In this document: positions 51,398 through 60,114 of the stretch, piece by piece | Numbering within the stretch: the first letter of the stretch is position 1 | Layout: every line of letters starts with the position of its first letter | Assembly: GCA_041567895.1 (NCBI GenBank) | Contig: JBFGAX010000009.1 | Coordinates: 4,495-68,494 of the forward strand | DNA length: 64,000 nucleotides | Direction of reading: 5' to 3' | Origin: JABDOU01 sp041567895 | GTDB taxonomy: Bacteria; Actinomycetota; Acidimicrobiia; Spongiisociales; SHLN01 | Notes under the pieces: generated by a model | Told to the model about the DNA's origin: nothing | The model's database searches: none | Seen by the model: the letters and a program-made list of their open reading frames with translations, nothing else | Program-made: the position numbers and the translations under genes

Positions 51398-52390
51398 TCA
51401 GTTGGTGCCGGACAATCCGCCTGTGAACCCGGCGGCTAGCTCCTCTTCGGTCACAATCAGATCGGACGACGGTGGCGCGATGCCGAGGTCTGATCCGTAG
51501 TCCCAGACCTCGACCATCATCGTCATCCGGTCGATGCCCGACAGATCGGCGTCCTGTGTTTGGGCCAGCAACGACTCGTCCATGTCGAGCAGGTATCGAT
51601 AGAGCCTGCCGTCGTCCTTTCCAACCCAGATCTCTATCGGAAACTCGATATCGGAGGGATAGACCTGTTCGAACTCGGCCCGTTCGACGGGTTCCATCTG
51701 TTCAGCCATGCTCGCACCGTCTATGACTGCGCGCAGATGGGTCGTTTCGACTCCTCTGATTGTTTCAGAGCCCAGTTCTTCGACGAGGGCGCCTGATTCC
51801 TCGAACATCGTGGTGAAATCGTCCGGCGAGGTGAAGGAGGCGCCCAGCTCGTTGACACCGAGCACATCGCCTTCGCCTTCCAAATAGGCGTTGGGATCCA
51901 TGCCAAACATGGCCGAGAAAAAACCCATTCTGGTCCACGATGTCGTTCCGATCGTGATCACCTCGATCGGTTCGGACAAAGCTGCGATGTCTTCGTCGCT
52001 CAGCCCCTCCAGTTGATCGGTGCCCATTTGGCCGAAGATGTCGCCAAGATCCATGACAACGATGGATGAATCTGTAGCAGGATCGATCGATGCGCTGACC
52101 TGCATGTCGATTCCATCAGTGAACCCTTCGGCGGCCATGGCCGAGCCGCTCATCGTGATATTGGCCTGGAAACGGTACGACTCTCCGGTGCTGGCCCTGG
52201 CAGCCGACAAGAAGGTGTCGAGGCTGGCAGGTTCGGAGAGAACCGTGGTGGTAGTTGACTCTGCAGCAGTGGTGGTCGTGGTCTCGCCGGTCGCTGTGGT
52301 CGATGGATTGGTGTCGGGGTCGCCGCCGCAGGCACTGGCCGCAAGCGCCATCAACACCACAACGAAGATCAGTCTCAAACTACGGCGCAA
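51398..52390 (-). CDS. lipoprotein, LppX/LprG-like fold suspected
   Basis: A 330-residue lipoprotein. The signal peptide ends with lipobox LAASAC (Cys21), followed by a Thr/Ser-rich linker typical of actinobacterial lipoproteins. The remainder (GESYRFQANITMSGSAMAAEG, VMDLGDIFGQ, TTHLRAVIDG, IEIWVGKDDGRLYRYLLDMD) has the strand-rich pattern of LppX/LprG or LolA-like half-barrels that shuttle lipids. The match is by pattern only; no specific ligand is implied. Confidence 0.7.
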   Translation of the reverse strand: MRRSLRLIFVVVLMALAASACGGDPDTNPSTTATGETTTTTAAESTTTTVLSEPASLDTFLSAARASTGESYRFQANITMSGSAMAAEGFTDGIDMQVSASIDPATDSSIVVMDLGDIFGQMGTDQLEGLSDEDIAALSEPIEVITIGTTSWTRMGFFSAMFGMDPNAYLEGEGDVLGVNELGASFTSPDDFTTMFEESGALVEELGSETIRGVETTHLRAVIDGASMAEQMEPVERAEFEQVYPSDIEFPIEIWVGKDDGRLYRYLLDMDESLLAQTQDADLSGIDRMTMMVEVWDYGSDLGIAPPSSDLIVTEEELAAGFTGGLSGTN

Positions 52391-52418
52391 CGCACACCCC
52401 TTTCGATTTGGCTAAACA

Positions 52419-53507
52419 CTATCGGGTGTCGGCGCCGATCCGGTCTCCCGTGGTGGTCTCGAACAGCGTCACGTGGTCGACATCCACCGCAAGCTCGACG
52501 TCTTCGCCTACCCGGGGGACGCGCGGATGGCGGCTGCGGACGGCGAAATCAACCGAACCCGAATCAGCGGACCCGAAAGCGACGTGGATGATGCTGTCGG
52601 CACCAAGCCGCTCGATATGCATGGCCCTGGCGTGGAGACATCGGCTGAAGGGAGTCGAGGGCTCCGCTAGTCGGACATGCTCGGGCCTGATTCCCACGAG
52701 GACCGGACCCACTCGGCCGGGGGCGGGCATCTCGAGTTCATCGTCACCGAGCGCCAGGCGTCCCGGGGCCACGATCGAGCCTGGCAACAGGTTCATGCCC
52801 GGGTTTCCTAGGAATGAGGCGACAAACGCATTCGCCGGTTGTCGATATGCGTCTAGCGGTGTTGCAACCTGTTGCACGCGGCCCTGGTTGAGAACGATCA
52901 GCATGGTGCTCATCGCCATCGCCTCGTCCTGGGAGTTGGTGGCGAACAGCACGGTGTGGCGATCCCGGTGCAGGTTTCTCAGCTGGTTCTTCACGTCCTG
53001 GCGACGGTGCGGATCGATGCCGCTCAGTGCCTCGTCGAAGAGCACGATCGACGTGTCCCGGATCGTGGCTCTCCCGGTTGCGACCAGCTGACGTTCACCG
53101 ACGGAGAGTTGCCGCGGTTTACGCCCGAGTATGGAACGTACGTTGAACCGGGAAGCCGTCTTTCGGATGCGCTCCTTCCGTTCGGCTGCTTTCACGTCAG
53201 CGACCTGAAGGGGGAAACCGATGTTGGCTTCGGCGGTCAAACTCGAATAGAGGGCTCCGGTTGCGACCACCATTCCGATGCCCCTGGCGTGGGTTGGAAT
53301 TTCGTTTACGACAGATCCGTCGAAAAGAATGTCCCCACGGTCAGGACGTTCCAGGCCGGCAATCAGCCGGATGAGCGTCGACTTGCCTGAGCCTGAAGGA
53401 CCGACGACGGCGACGAACTCATCGGCCTCGATGAAGAGGTCGGTCGGCTGCAGCCCGTCGCCTTCGCCGTAGACCTTCGACACCCCACGCAACTCGATAC
53501 TCGGCAT
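52419..53507 (-). CDS. ABC transporter ATP-binding protein (sugar/MalK-type)
   Basis: A 362-residue ATPase started at the ATG at 53507 (a TTG at 53513 is in frame). Walker A is VGPSGSGKSTLIRLI, Walker B TSIVLFDEALSGID, and a C-terminal TOBE-type regulatory region begins near residue 240. The ABC signature reads LSVGERQLVATGRA, changed from LSGGQxQR. MalK/UgpC-type proteins energise carbohydrate uptake, but no permease or binding-protein gene lies nearby, so it is an orphan subunit here. Altered signature may lower activity. Confidence 0.88.
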   Translation of the reverse strand: MPSIELRGVSKVYGEGDGLQPTDLFIEADEFVAVVGPSGSGKSTLIRLIAGLERPDRGDILFDGSVVNEIPTHARGIGMVVATGALYSSLTAEANIGFPLQVADVKAAERKERIRKTASRFNVRSILGRKPRQLSVGERQLVATGRATIRDTSIVLFDEALSGIDPHRRQDVKNQLRNLHRDRHTVLFATNSQDEAMAMSTMLIVLNQGRVQQVATPLDAYRQPANAFVASFLGNPGMNLLPGSIVAPGRLALGDDELEMPAPGRVGPVLVGIRPEHVRLAEPSTPFSRCLHARAMHIERLGADSIIHVAFGSADSGSVDFAVRSRHPRVPRVGEDVELAVDVDHVTLFETTTGDRIGADTR

Positions 53508-53544
53508 GAGCAAACCCTACGCGACTGCGTAGAGTATCTCCGCG

Positions 53545-54528
53545 ATGAAAAAGAATCCCGGGATGGTAGATCCGGATCTCGACCCGATGACGCGGCTCGT
53601 CCGTATCGGCCGGGACGAAGTGCTGGATCGGGGCGACGTCGAGATACTCGAGACCCCCGACGCGTATCGACTTCGGACTGCGGTATTTCCGCCAAGGCGC
53701 AAGGCCATCGGCACGTTCTTGCTTCTTCACGGCTATACCGAATTCATCGAGAAGTATGCAGAGGTAATCGAGGAGCTTCTCGACCGAAAATACGCCGTCG
53801 TGACATTCGATTGGCGCGGTCAGGGCCTCTCGGATCGGACATTGGATCCCGCCTCAGAAGGTTACCGGCGGGGATTCGTAGAAGACTTCTCGCACTACTC
53901 GGACGATGCCGACCTCGTGTACCACGCGCTGATGCGAGACTTGCCGCAACCTCACTACATCCTGGGTCACTCGATGGGTGGGCACATGGCGATCCGGATC
54001 CTGGAGGAGCGGCCTTACCGGTTTGAAAAGGCGATCCTCAGTGCCCCGATGGTGGGCTTTCCAGTAAACATTCCACTGCCCGGTGTCGTGAGGATGGCGC
54101 ATGCGATGGTGCTGCTCGGCAGAGGTGAGGAATACGCGCCTCAATCGACCGATTTCGATCCAGACGATCCGATCAACCTGGTGACCTCGGATGAAGAACG
54201 GTGGCAACGCTCGCTCGCGTACTGGATCGCCGAACCTCGCCTCGTCACCCACGGCGTCACCTGGAGATGGCTATACGAGGCTGGACGAAGCATGCGACGA
54301 GTGGCACAGCCCGATCGCCTCTCACGGCTGGTCACGCCGACTCTGCTCGCCAGTGCCGGGGTCGACCTGGTTGTGTCGTCGGAGGCTCAGGTCGAATTGG
54401 CGAACCGGAGCTACCCGATCACACTTTCGAGGTTTCCGACGGCCATGCATGAGATCCTGATGGAGACCGATGAGATCTTGTTCGATTTCTGGCAGCGATT
54501 CGACGGCTTCCTCGCAAAAGAAGTCTGA
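53545..54528 (+). CDS. alpha/beta hydrolase, monoacylglycerol lipase-like
   Basis: A 327-residue serine hydrolase. The nucleophile elbow is GHSMGG; the oxyanion-hole strand FLLLHGYTEF is upstream; VTFDWRGQGLSDR and the late SAGVDLVVS (Asp) and MHEILMETD (His) complete the triad. Family relatives (lysophospholipase L2/monoglyceride lipase) act on monoacylglycerols or lysophospholipids. There is no signal peptide, so it is cytoplasmic. It is divergent from the ABC ATPase. Confidence 0.85.
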   Translation: MKKNPGMVDPDLDPMTRLVRIGRDEVLDRGDVEILETPDAYRLRTAVFPPRRKAIGTFLLLHGYTEFIEKYAEVIEELLDRKYAVVTFDWRGQGLSDRTLDPASEGYRRGFVEDFSHYSDDADLVYHALMRDLPQPHYILGHSMGGHMAIRILEERPYRFEKAILSAPMVGFPVNIPLPGVVRMAHAMVLLGRGEEYAPQSTDFDPDDPINLVTSDEERWQRSLAYWIAEPRLVTHGVTWRWLYEAGRSMRRVAQPDRLSRLVTPTLLASAGVDLVVSSEAQVELANRSYPITLSRFPTAMHEILMETDEILFDFWQRFDGFLAKEV

Positions 54529-54539
54529 CCGCCCCGCGA

Positions 54540-56297
54540 CTAGAACAACCCGACGATGGCCCCGTCCTCGTTGATGTCAACGTTCAGATAAGCCGGCGTT
54601 GTACCAAGGCCGGGCATGGTACGCATGGTTCCCAGCAGCGGGTAGATGAACCCGGCACCGACCGATGCCCGTACCTCGCGCACCGGAACCGTGAAACCGG
54701 AGGGCGCTCCCTTCAAGGCCGGATCGTGGCTCATCGACAGGTGGGTCTTGGCCATGCAGATGGGTAGATATCCGTATCCCGCCTTTTCGAAATCGGCGAT
54801 CTGTTGCTCGGCCAATGCTGAGAAATCGACCCCATCGGCTCCGTAGATTTCCCTGGCGATGATCTCTATCTTCTCCTTGATGGGCAAATCGAGTTTGTAG
54901 AGAAACTCGAAGTTGCTTGGCTGCTCACATGCTGCGACCACCGCCTCGGCAAGGGCCGCAGCTCCAGGTCCGCCGTCTGCCCAGTGATCGGAGACCACCG
55001 CGTCTACCGCACCCGCCTTTTTGGCATACTCGATGATCAGGTCGATTTCGCTCTCGGTGTCCGTATGGAAGCTGTTGACAGCCACAACGACCGGGACCCC
55101 AAACTTCATTGCGTTCTGTATGTGGGCAATGAGGTTGGACATCCCGGCCCTGAGCAGCGAGAGGTTTTCCTCCGTGTATTCCTTCGACAATGGGCGACCC
55201 GGCACGACCTTTGGTCCGCCGCCGTGGGTCTTGAGCGCTCGCACCGTCGCCACCAGCACGACGCAGTCCGGCTTGAGGTCGGAGGCGCGACACTTGATGT
55301 TGAAAAACTTCTCCATTCCCATGTCTGCCCCGAAGCCCGATTCGGTGACGACGTAGTCCGCGAGGTGGAGAGCGAGCCGGTCGGCGAGGATTGAGCTGTT
55401 TCCGTGGGCGATGTTGGCGAACGGACCGGCATGGATGAAGGCAGGCTGGCCTTCGAGCGTTTGCATCATGGTCGGGTGGAGGGTGTCCTTCATGAGAACC
55501 GTCACTGCGCCGGCCACTCCTAGATCGTCGAGCGTGATGGGCTCGTTGGTCTTGTTGGTACCGATCACGACTCGCCCAACCCGCTCGCGCAGGTTGCGTA
55601 GGGCCGATGCGTAATCATGGCCGTCGACCAGGGCGAGGATGGCCATGAGTTCCGACGCAACGGTTATATCGAAACCGGTTTCGCGCGGTCTCCCGTCGAG
55701 GCGTCCCCCCAAGCCAACGATGGTGTTGCGAAGCGCTCGATCGTTCACGTCAACGACCCGCCGCCACGCGATGTTGCTGAAATCGATACCGAGGCGAGTG
55801 AGTCCGAGCTCTGCCAGGGCCGCATCGTCGAGGCGGGACTCGTGGTACCAGCGAGCGTCGATGGCTGCGGCCACGAGATTGTGAGCTACCGAGATGGCAT
55901 GGATGTCGCCGGTCAGGTGCAGGTTGAATTCTTCCATCGGCACGACCTGGCTGTAACCACCGCCGGCAGCGCCACCCTTGATGCCAAAGGTCGGGCCCAT
56001 CGATGGCTGTCGAATGCAGGCAATGGATTTTTTGCCTATGGCTCCCAGGCCCTGCACGAGCCCCACCGTCGTTGTGGTCTTGCCTTCTCCCAGCGGTGTC
56101 GGTGTGATCGCGGTGACGTCGATGTACTTGCCAACCGGGTTCTTTCCTATTCGTTTGAGGGCATCGAGATGGATTTTTGCCTTCGTTGATCCATACGGGA
56201 TCATTTCATCCGGCTGGAGACCGATGGAGTCAGCGATATCGCCGATGGGTTGAATGGTTGCTGCCTGGGCGATGTCGAGATCTGATGGAACACTCAT
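54540..56297 (-). CDS. fhs: formate--tetrahydrofolate ligase
   Basis: A 585-residue FTHFS, close to the family's usual 550-580. The ATP-binding region is TPLGEGKTTTTVGLVQGL; other signatures are RQPSMGPTFGIKGGAAGGGYSQVVPMEEFNLHLTGD and FANIAHGNSSILADRLAL. It forms 10-formyl-THF from formate and ATP and can run in reverse to make ATP. In this window it links methylene/formyl-THF from demethylation to formate. The monocistronic gene has no obvious operon partners. Confidence 0.96.
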   Translation of the reverse strand: MSVPSDLDIAQAATIQPIGDIADSIGLQPDEMIPYGSTKAKIHLDALKRIGKNPVGKYIDVTAITPTPLGEGKTTTTVGLVQGLGAIGKKSIACIRQPSMGPTFGIKGGAAGGGYSQVVPMEEFNLHLTGDIHAISVAHNLVAAAIDARWYHESRLDDAALAELGLTRLGIDFSNIAWRRVVDVNDRALRNTIVGLGGRLDGRPRETGFDITVASELMAILALVDGHDYASALRNLRERVGRVVIGTNKTNEPITLDDLGVAGAVTVLMKDTLHPTMMQTLEGQPAFIHAGPFANIAHGNSSILADRLALHLADYVVTESGFGADMGMEKFFNIKCRASDLKPDCVVLVATVRALKTHGGGPKVVPGRPLSKEYTEENLSLLRAGMSNLIAHIQNAMKFGVPVVVAVNSFHTDTESEIDLIIEYAKKAGAVDAVVSDHWADGGPGAAALAEAVVAACEQPSNFEFLYKLDLPIKEKIEIIAREIYGADGVDFSALAEQQIADFEKAGYGYLPICMAKTHLSMSHDPALKGAPSGFTVPVREVRASVGAGFIYPLLGTMRTMPGLGTTPAYLNVDINEDGAIVGLF

Positions 56298-56355
56298 TCG
56301 AGCGACTCTAGCCAGCGGCCGGTCGCCTGTCTCGGGAGCCTTCTAATGTCCTGGT

Positions 56356-57156
56356 ATGGACGCGCCATGGGTGGACAGTTTCATCATCGAAGGCGATGAA
56401 GACGCGGGGATCGGGTTGTCTCAGATCAACCGTCGAGAGTTTCTGCTGACGTCAACGATCACATACGTTGGCGAGATCACCGGGCTCGAAGGCAAGCTCT
56501 CTGAAGATTCGATTGCGCTCGCCCGCAACGTTTCGCCCGAACGGATGCCCATCACAGACCTGGTGTCGGTGCCGCCGGCACTGCAATGGTTCGTCGGACG
56601 CTACGGCGTCCATACGCCCGCAGCCCTCATCCACGATTGGTTGATTCCGACGCCTTCCGATCCGCCCGTGCCTGGCATGACCGATCCCCTCGCCGACCGG
56701 TATTTCCGTTTCATGCTGAAGGATCTCGGCGTGCGCGTGATTCGGCGGTGGCTGATGTGGACTGCCGTGGCATTGCGCACCAGGATCAAGTCGGGTCGCC
56801 TGAAAGCCCTTCTGCTGATCATCTGGTTGGCCGCATCGGTCACCGGGATGGCGGCGTTTGGGCTGGCCGTAGCCTCGCTGCTGGGCGTTGAGCTTTCGGG
56901 GTGGTATACGGACGTTGTGGCTGCCGCCGGAGGTGAATGGCCACTCATCTTTGTGGCCGCGGCCGCTCCTTTCGTCTTTGCCGCGTTGTGGGGAAAGCAA
57001 TACGGTGCGGGCATCCTCGCCGCGTATAGCGCTCCCTGGATCGTTCCTCCCACCGTGTTTGCGGCGGCCGGCTACGTCATCTACGCGATCCTGGAGCTAC
57101 TCGTCAGCCGGGCAGACGAAGAAGGCGACGAGCCAATTCACTACAAGTACTTCTAG
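56356..57156 (+). CDS. DUF1353-domain membrane protein
   Basis: A 266-residue protein. The first ~130 residues resemble DUF1353, with its hallmark PAALIHDWLIPTPS preceded by PALQWFVGRYGVHT. The C-terminal half has three transmembrane helices (about residues 152-178, 194-216 and 222-250) and an acidic tail. DUF1353 is best known from phage and mobile-element proteins and is suspected to be enzymatic around the conserved His-Asp. A fusion to a membrane domain is unusual. The function is not assigned. Confidence 0.65.
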   Translation: MDAPWVDSFIIEGDEDAGIGLSQINRREFLLTSTITYVGEITGLEGKLSEDSIALARNVSPERMPITDLVSVPPALQWFVGRYGVHTPAALIHDWLIPTPSDPPVPGMTDPLADRYFRFMLKDLGVRVIRRWLMWTAVALRTRIKSGRLKALLLIIWLAASVTGMAAFGLAVASLLGVELSGWYTDVVAAAGGEWPLIFVAAAAPFVFAALWGKQYGAGILAAYSAPWIVPPTVFAAAGYVIYAILELLVSRADEEGDEPIHYKYF

Positions 57157-57212
57157 AGGCCTCCCTGAGTCGTGGGGTGGAGTCCTCGCTAGCCTGAGCT
57201 CGTGGTGAGCTC

Positions 57213-57845
57213 GTGAAGCGCAAGATCGTGGTCAGTGGTCGCGGGGAAGGGCGAGGACGCCCGGACGTGATGACCGTTCAAATTGGTGTTTCCCTCGTAC
57301 GCCAGACGGTCGGTGTCGCTGCGAGCGAAGCTGCATCGCTCGCAGCCGAGCTCGTTCTAGTACTGCAGGGATCCGGGGTCGAACCGGACGACATTCAAAC
57401 CGCGAACTACAGCATTCACCCGGAGTATGAGCACACGGCTCATAGGCAACGCCTGGTTGGTTACCGGGTCACGAATGCCCTCGTTGTGAAAATCCGTGAC
57501 CTCGAGCAGTCCGGGACCGTGCTGGATGCGGTTTCGACAGTTGCAGGCGATGATGTGACGATGGGCGGCGTCGGATTCGACATCGAGAACGACGCTGAGC
57601 TGGTGACCGCCGCCCGCGAGAAAGCTTGGAACGACGCCGTGGCCAGGGCTCGCCAGTTGGCAGATTTGGCAGGCCTCGAGCTGGGCAACGCCATCTCGAT
57701 CGAGGAAACCGCAGCGGGAGGCGGTCATCCGGTTGCACGGGCGTTCGCGATGGATGAGGCTGCCTCGTTTCAGTCGACTCCCATAGAGACCGGCTCTCGA
57801 GGCGTGATCATCGACTTGAGAGTCGCGTTCGAGCTGCTCGTCTGA
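57213..57845 (+). CDS. SIMPL-domain (DUF541) protein
   Basis: A 210-residue DUF541 protein started at the GTG at 57213. It shows the family pattern: VVSGRGEGRGRPDVMTVQIGVSL at the start, GVEPDDIQTANYSIHPEY, GYRVTNALVVKIRDLEQ and the ending RGVIIDLRVAFELLV. Members are usually exported, but no signal peptide is visible, so it may be cytosolic or miss its N-terminus. The role is uncertain in bacteria; oxidative stress and envelope maintenance have been suggested. It lies 57 bp after the DUF1353 gene. Confidence 0.85.
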   Translation: MKRKIVVSGRGEGRGRPDVMTVQIGVSLVRQTVGVAASEAASLAAELVLVLQGSGVEPDDIQTANYSIHPEYEHTAHRQRLVGYRVTNALVVKIRDLEQSGTVLDAVSTVAGDDVTMGGVGFDIENDAELVTAAREKAWNDAVARARQLADLAGLELGNAISIEETAAGGGHPVARAFAMDEAASFQSTPIETGSRGVIIDLRVAFELLV

Positions 57846-57858
57846 TGTTGGGTGCTGT

Positions 57859-58533
57859 TCAATCGATCATGTCGGTCACCCAATCGACGACAGGGCGGAA
57901 TTTGCGGAAGTGTCGCATGGCGAGGGTGGGCAGTGCTTTGGTGTGGAATTCGGCAGGAATCGGAAGGTCGGCCCCGACGTAGATACCGTTGTGCCGCAGA
58001 AGGTCTGAGCGGGGATGATCTTCTGCGAATCCTTTCGGTACGCGTTTCCAGTGTTGTCCTGCGGCCGGAAAGCCGGCCTTTTCGAGCTTCTCGAGGGTTC
58101 CGGCCAGCTCCGTTCCGGTTGCATCATCGTCGATGCGAGAGCGCCATCTGGTCAGCGTCGTGTCGTCGAAGCCGAAGAGCCCAGCACCGAACCCGATCGT
58201 TTCGGTGTTGAACCGCATGGCGTAGAGCGGTCGGCCTTTGAAGCCGCCGTGCGGAAAGTAGAAGTCGAGGTGGTCCTTGTAAGGCGTCTTGTCAGCTGAG
58301 AATCTCGTGTCCCGGTTGATCCGGCGGATCGAGCCGTTGACCTTCGGCTCGGCCAGGACGTCTGGATCGAAGCTCGCGAAGCGCTTACCCATTTCCTCCA
58401 CGAATTCACGCGAGGGCGCCATGACGTACTCCTCGTAGTCCGATCGCTTGGCCTCGAACCATGCCCGGTTGTTGTTCTGTTTGAGTTCGGTGAGGAACGA
58501 GAGGGTCTGTTTGGGGAATCCGTTGAACGGCAT
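57859..58533 (-). CDS. DUF2461 family protein
   Basis: A 224-residue protein of the DUF2461/TIGR02453 family. Typical stretches are FLTELKQNNNRAWFEAKRSDYEEYVMAPSREFVEEM, NRDTRFSADKTPYKDHLDFYFPHGG and the C-terminal FRKFRPVVDWV. The family is small, widespread and without established function. It is convergent with the SIMPL gene and has an intergenic region of 150 bp before the HNH gene. Confidence 0.88.
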   Translation of the reverse strand: MPFNGFPKQTLSFLTELKQNNNRAWFEAKRSDYEEYVMAPSREFVEEMGKRFASFDPDVLAEPKVNGSIRRINRDTRFSADKTPYKDHLDFYFPHGGFKGRPLYAMRFNTETIGFGAGLFGFDDTTLTRWRSRIDDDATGTELAGTLEKLEKAGFPAAGQHWKRVPKGFAEDHPRSDLLRHNGIYVGADLPIPAEFHTKALPTLAMRHFRKFRPVVDWVTDMID

Positions 58534-58675
58534 GGCAATCCTTTTTTGTGCTGGTGCTTTGGAATTCCGTTTGTAGCAGAGGGTTGGGACATTTCCAACC
58601 CCGTCACCTGCGGGCGGGAGTTTGGGAAAATTCTGCTTAGAGGGGTCTTGTGATTGTCACAGAGAGTAGGCATAG

Positions 58676-58691
58676 TCGAACATATGTTCGA
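58676..58691 (+). promoter_or_regulatory. LexA (SOS) box overlapping the HNH start codon
   Basis: TCGAACATATGTTCGA is a perfect match to the actinobacterial LexA consensus TCGAAC-N4-GTTCGA. The ATG of the HNH gene (58684-58686) is inside it. Bound LexA would block transcription near the start site. Confidence 0.85.
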
Positions 58692-60114
58692 TACGATGGA
58701 GCTCAGTCCAGAAACACTCGGTGCCAGACGACGCAGTGCAGAACGACGCAGTGCAGAAACTGTGAATTGCTCCCCGCGGCAGGGCGAGACGGGAGATCTG
58801 GAGGCTGACTACCTGTCTTTACCCGTTGTGCCCGACCCGGATATCGAAGACATCACCTCAATCCTGGCTGCCAACCAGCGACGCATCAATCAACTAGAGG
58901 CCCAGAACGCGTTGCTGGTGGCGCAAGCCGATAGGGCAGAGCTGCCGGCCAGGGAGGGTTTTGCGAACACGACCGCGTTCGTGAAAGCGGTGCTGTCCTT
59001 ACGGGGCGGCAAGGCGCGGCGCCTGGTGGGTCGGCAATGGCTGACCGGCATGCCGATCACCCGAGACGCTTTCACCGCGGGATGGCTCAGCGTCGATCAA
59101 GTCGACGAACTCTTGCGGGCGTTCCATGCCGACGTGGCGCTGTTCGAAGAGCACGAGGCCTCGCTCGTAGCGATCGCGCTGCAGACGCCGATGGTCCCGG
59201 AGCTGGCGCAAGCGATCGACACCTATCGCAGGCACGTGACTCCCACCGATATTGTCGAAGACAAGGCGGTCCAGTTCGAGGCTCGCGGCGCCTATGTATC
59301 GTCGACACCGACCGGCATGGGGGTCCTGACCTGGTACGAACGTCCGGACGTCATCAATCATGCACGGGAACTGATTCAGGCAAACGCTCCGACATCGTCG
59401 GATGGAAGGACCGCGGCTCAATTGATGTCGGACACGCTCACCGACCTCGTCCTGGGTGCCGGCGGCGGGGGAGCCAGCACTCGCATGGTGGTCCACGTCG
59501 ACGAAGCGGTGTTGCGGTATCACGTCGGCGGTGAGGCTCACGACCGCAACGGCGCTTCGCTAACCCTCCAGGAAGTGCGTCGGATGGCCTGCGACACCCA
59601 GCTCGGAAGGCACATATTCGGCTCCGAATCCGTGACGATCGAGCTCGGACGCACCAAAAGAGTGGTGAGCCGCAGGCAGCGCGACCTCATCGAGTATCGG
59701 GACAGAGGTTGCCGATTCCCTGCATGCGACCGGCCGCCTCGATGGTGCGACGCCCATCACATCCGGCATTGGCTCGACGGGGGTCCAACCGATTTGGACA
59801 ACCTGGTCCTGCTCTGCCGCTTCCACCACACACTCGTACATGATCAGGGCTGGGGTTTGACGGGAACCCCAACGCACCTCACCATCACCCGACCGGCCGG
59901 CGAGTTGCATGGGGAAACCAGGCTCGATGCACATCCTTACTGGCCTCAGATGTTCCCGGAGCCTCTTGCTTTTCGGCTGCCGCCCGAGTCAACCGCCGAA
60001 TACTTTCGCTATCGGTTTCGAGCAGTCGGATGGGCACGCAAGGGGATCGGTGAGCGGCCGGCTCCGCTGGATACCGGTCCGCAACCGGTCAATAGTGCCA
60101 GGGGAAGCCCGTGA
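58684..60114 (+). CDS. HNH endonuclease, 13E12/DUF222 type
   Basis: A 476-residue DUF222-HNH protein. Start at the ATG at 58684, inside the LexA box; an upstream GTG-like frame adds ten residues without support. The DUF222 region spans about residues 35-330. The C-terminal HNH nuclease motif reads CRFPACDRPPRWCDAHHIRHWLDGGPTDLDNLVLLCRFHHTLVHD, with the Cys pairs and the catalytic His-His. Similar 13E12 repeat-family proteins occur in mycobacteria and belong to the LexA regulon. DNA-damage-inducible nuclease activity is likely; the target is unknown. A 15-bp tandem repeat is in the 5' part. The 3' end overlaps menB by 26 bp (convergent). Confidence 0.88.
   Translation: MFDTMELSPETLGARRRSAERRSAETVNCSPRQGETGDLEADYLSLPVVPDPDIEDITSILAANQRRINQLEAQNALLVAQADRAELPAREGFANTTAFVKAVLSLRGGKARRLVGRQWLTGMPITRDAFTAGWLSVDQVDELLRAFHADVALFEEHEASLVAIALQTPMVPELAQAIDTYRRHVTPTDIVEDKAVQFEARGAYVSSTPTGMGVLTWYERPDVINHARELIQANAPTSSDGRTAAQLMSDTLTDLVLGAGGGGASTRMVVHVDEAVLRYHVGGEAHDRNGASLTLQEVRRMACDTQLGRHIFGSESVTIELGRTKRVVSRRQRDLIEYRDRGCRFPACDRPPRWCDAHHIRHWLDGGPTDLDNLVLLCRFHHTLVHDQGWGLTGTPTHLTITRPAGELHGETRLDAHPYWPQMFPEPLAFRLPPESTAEYFRYRFRAVGWARKGIGERPAPLDTGPQPVNSARGSP
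58728..58757. repeat. 15-bp in-frame tandem duplication in the HNH gene
   Basis: ACGACGCAGTGCAGA occurs twice in a row (58728-58742, 58743-58757), giving a five-residue repeat (RRSAE) in the N-terminus of the HNH protein. Confidence 0.9.
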
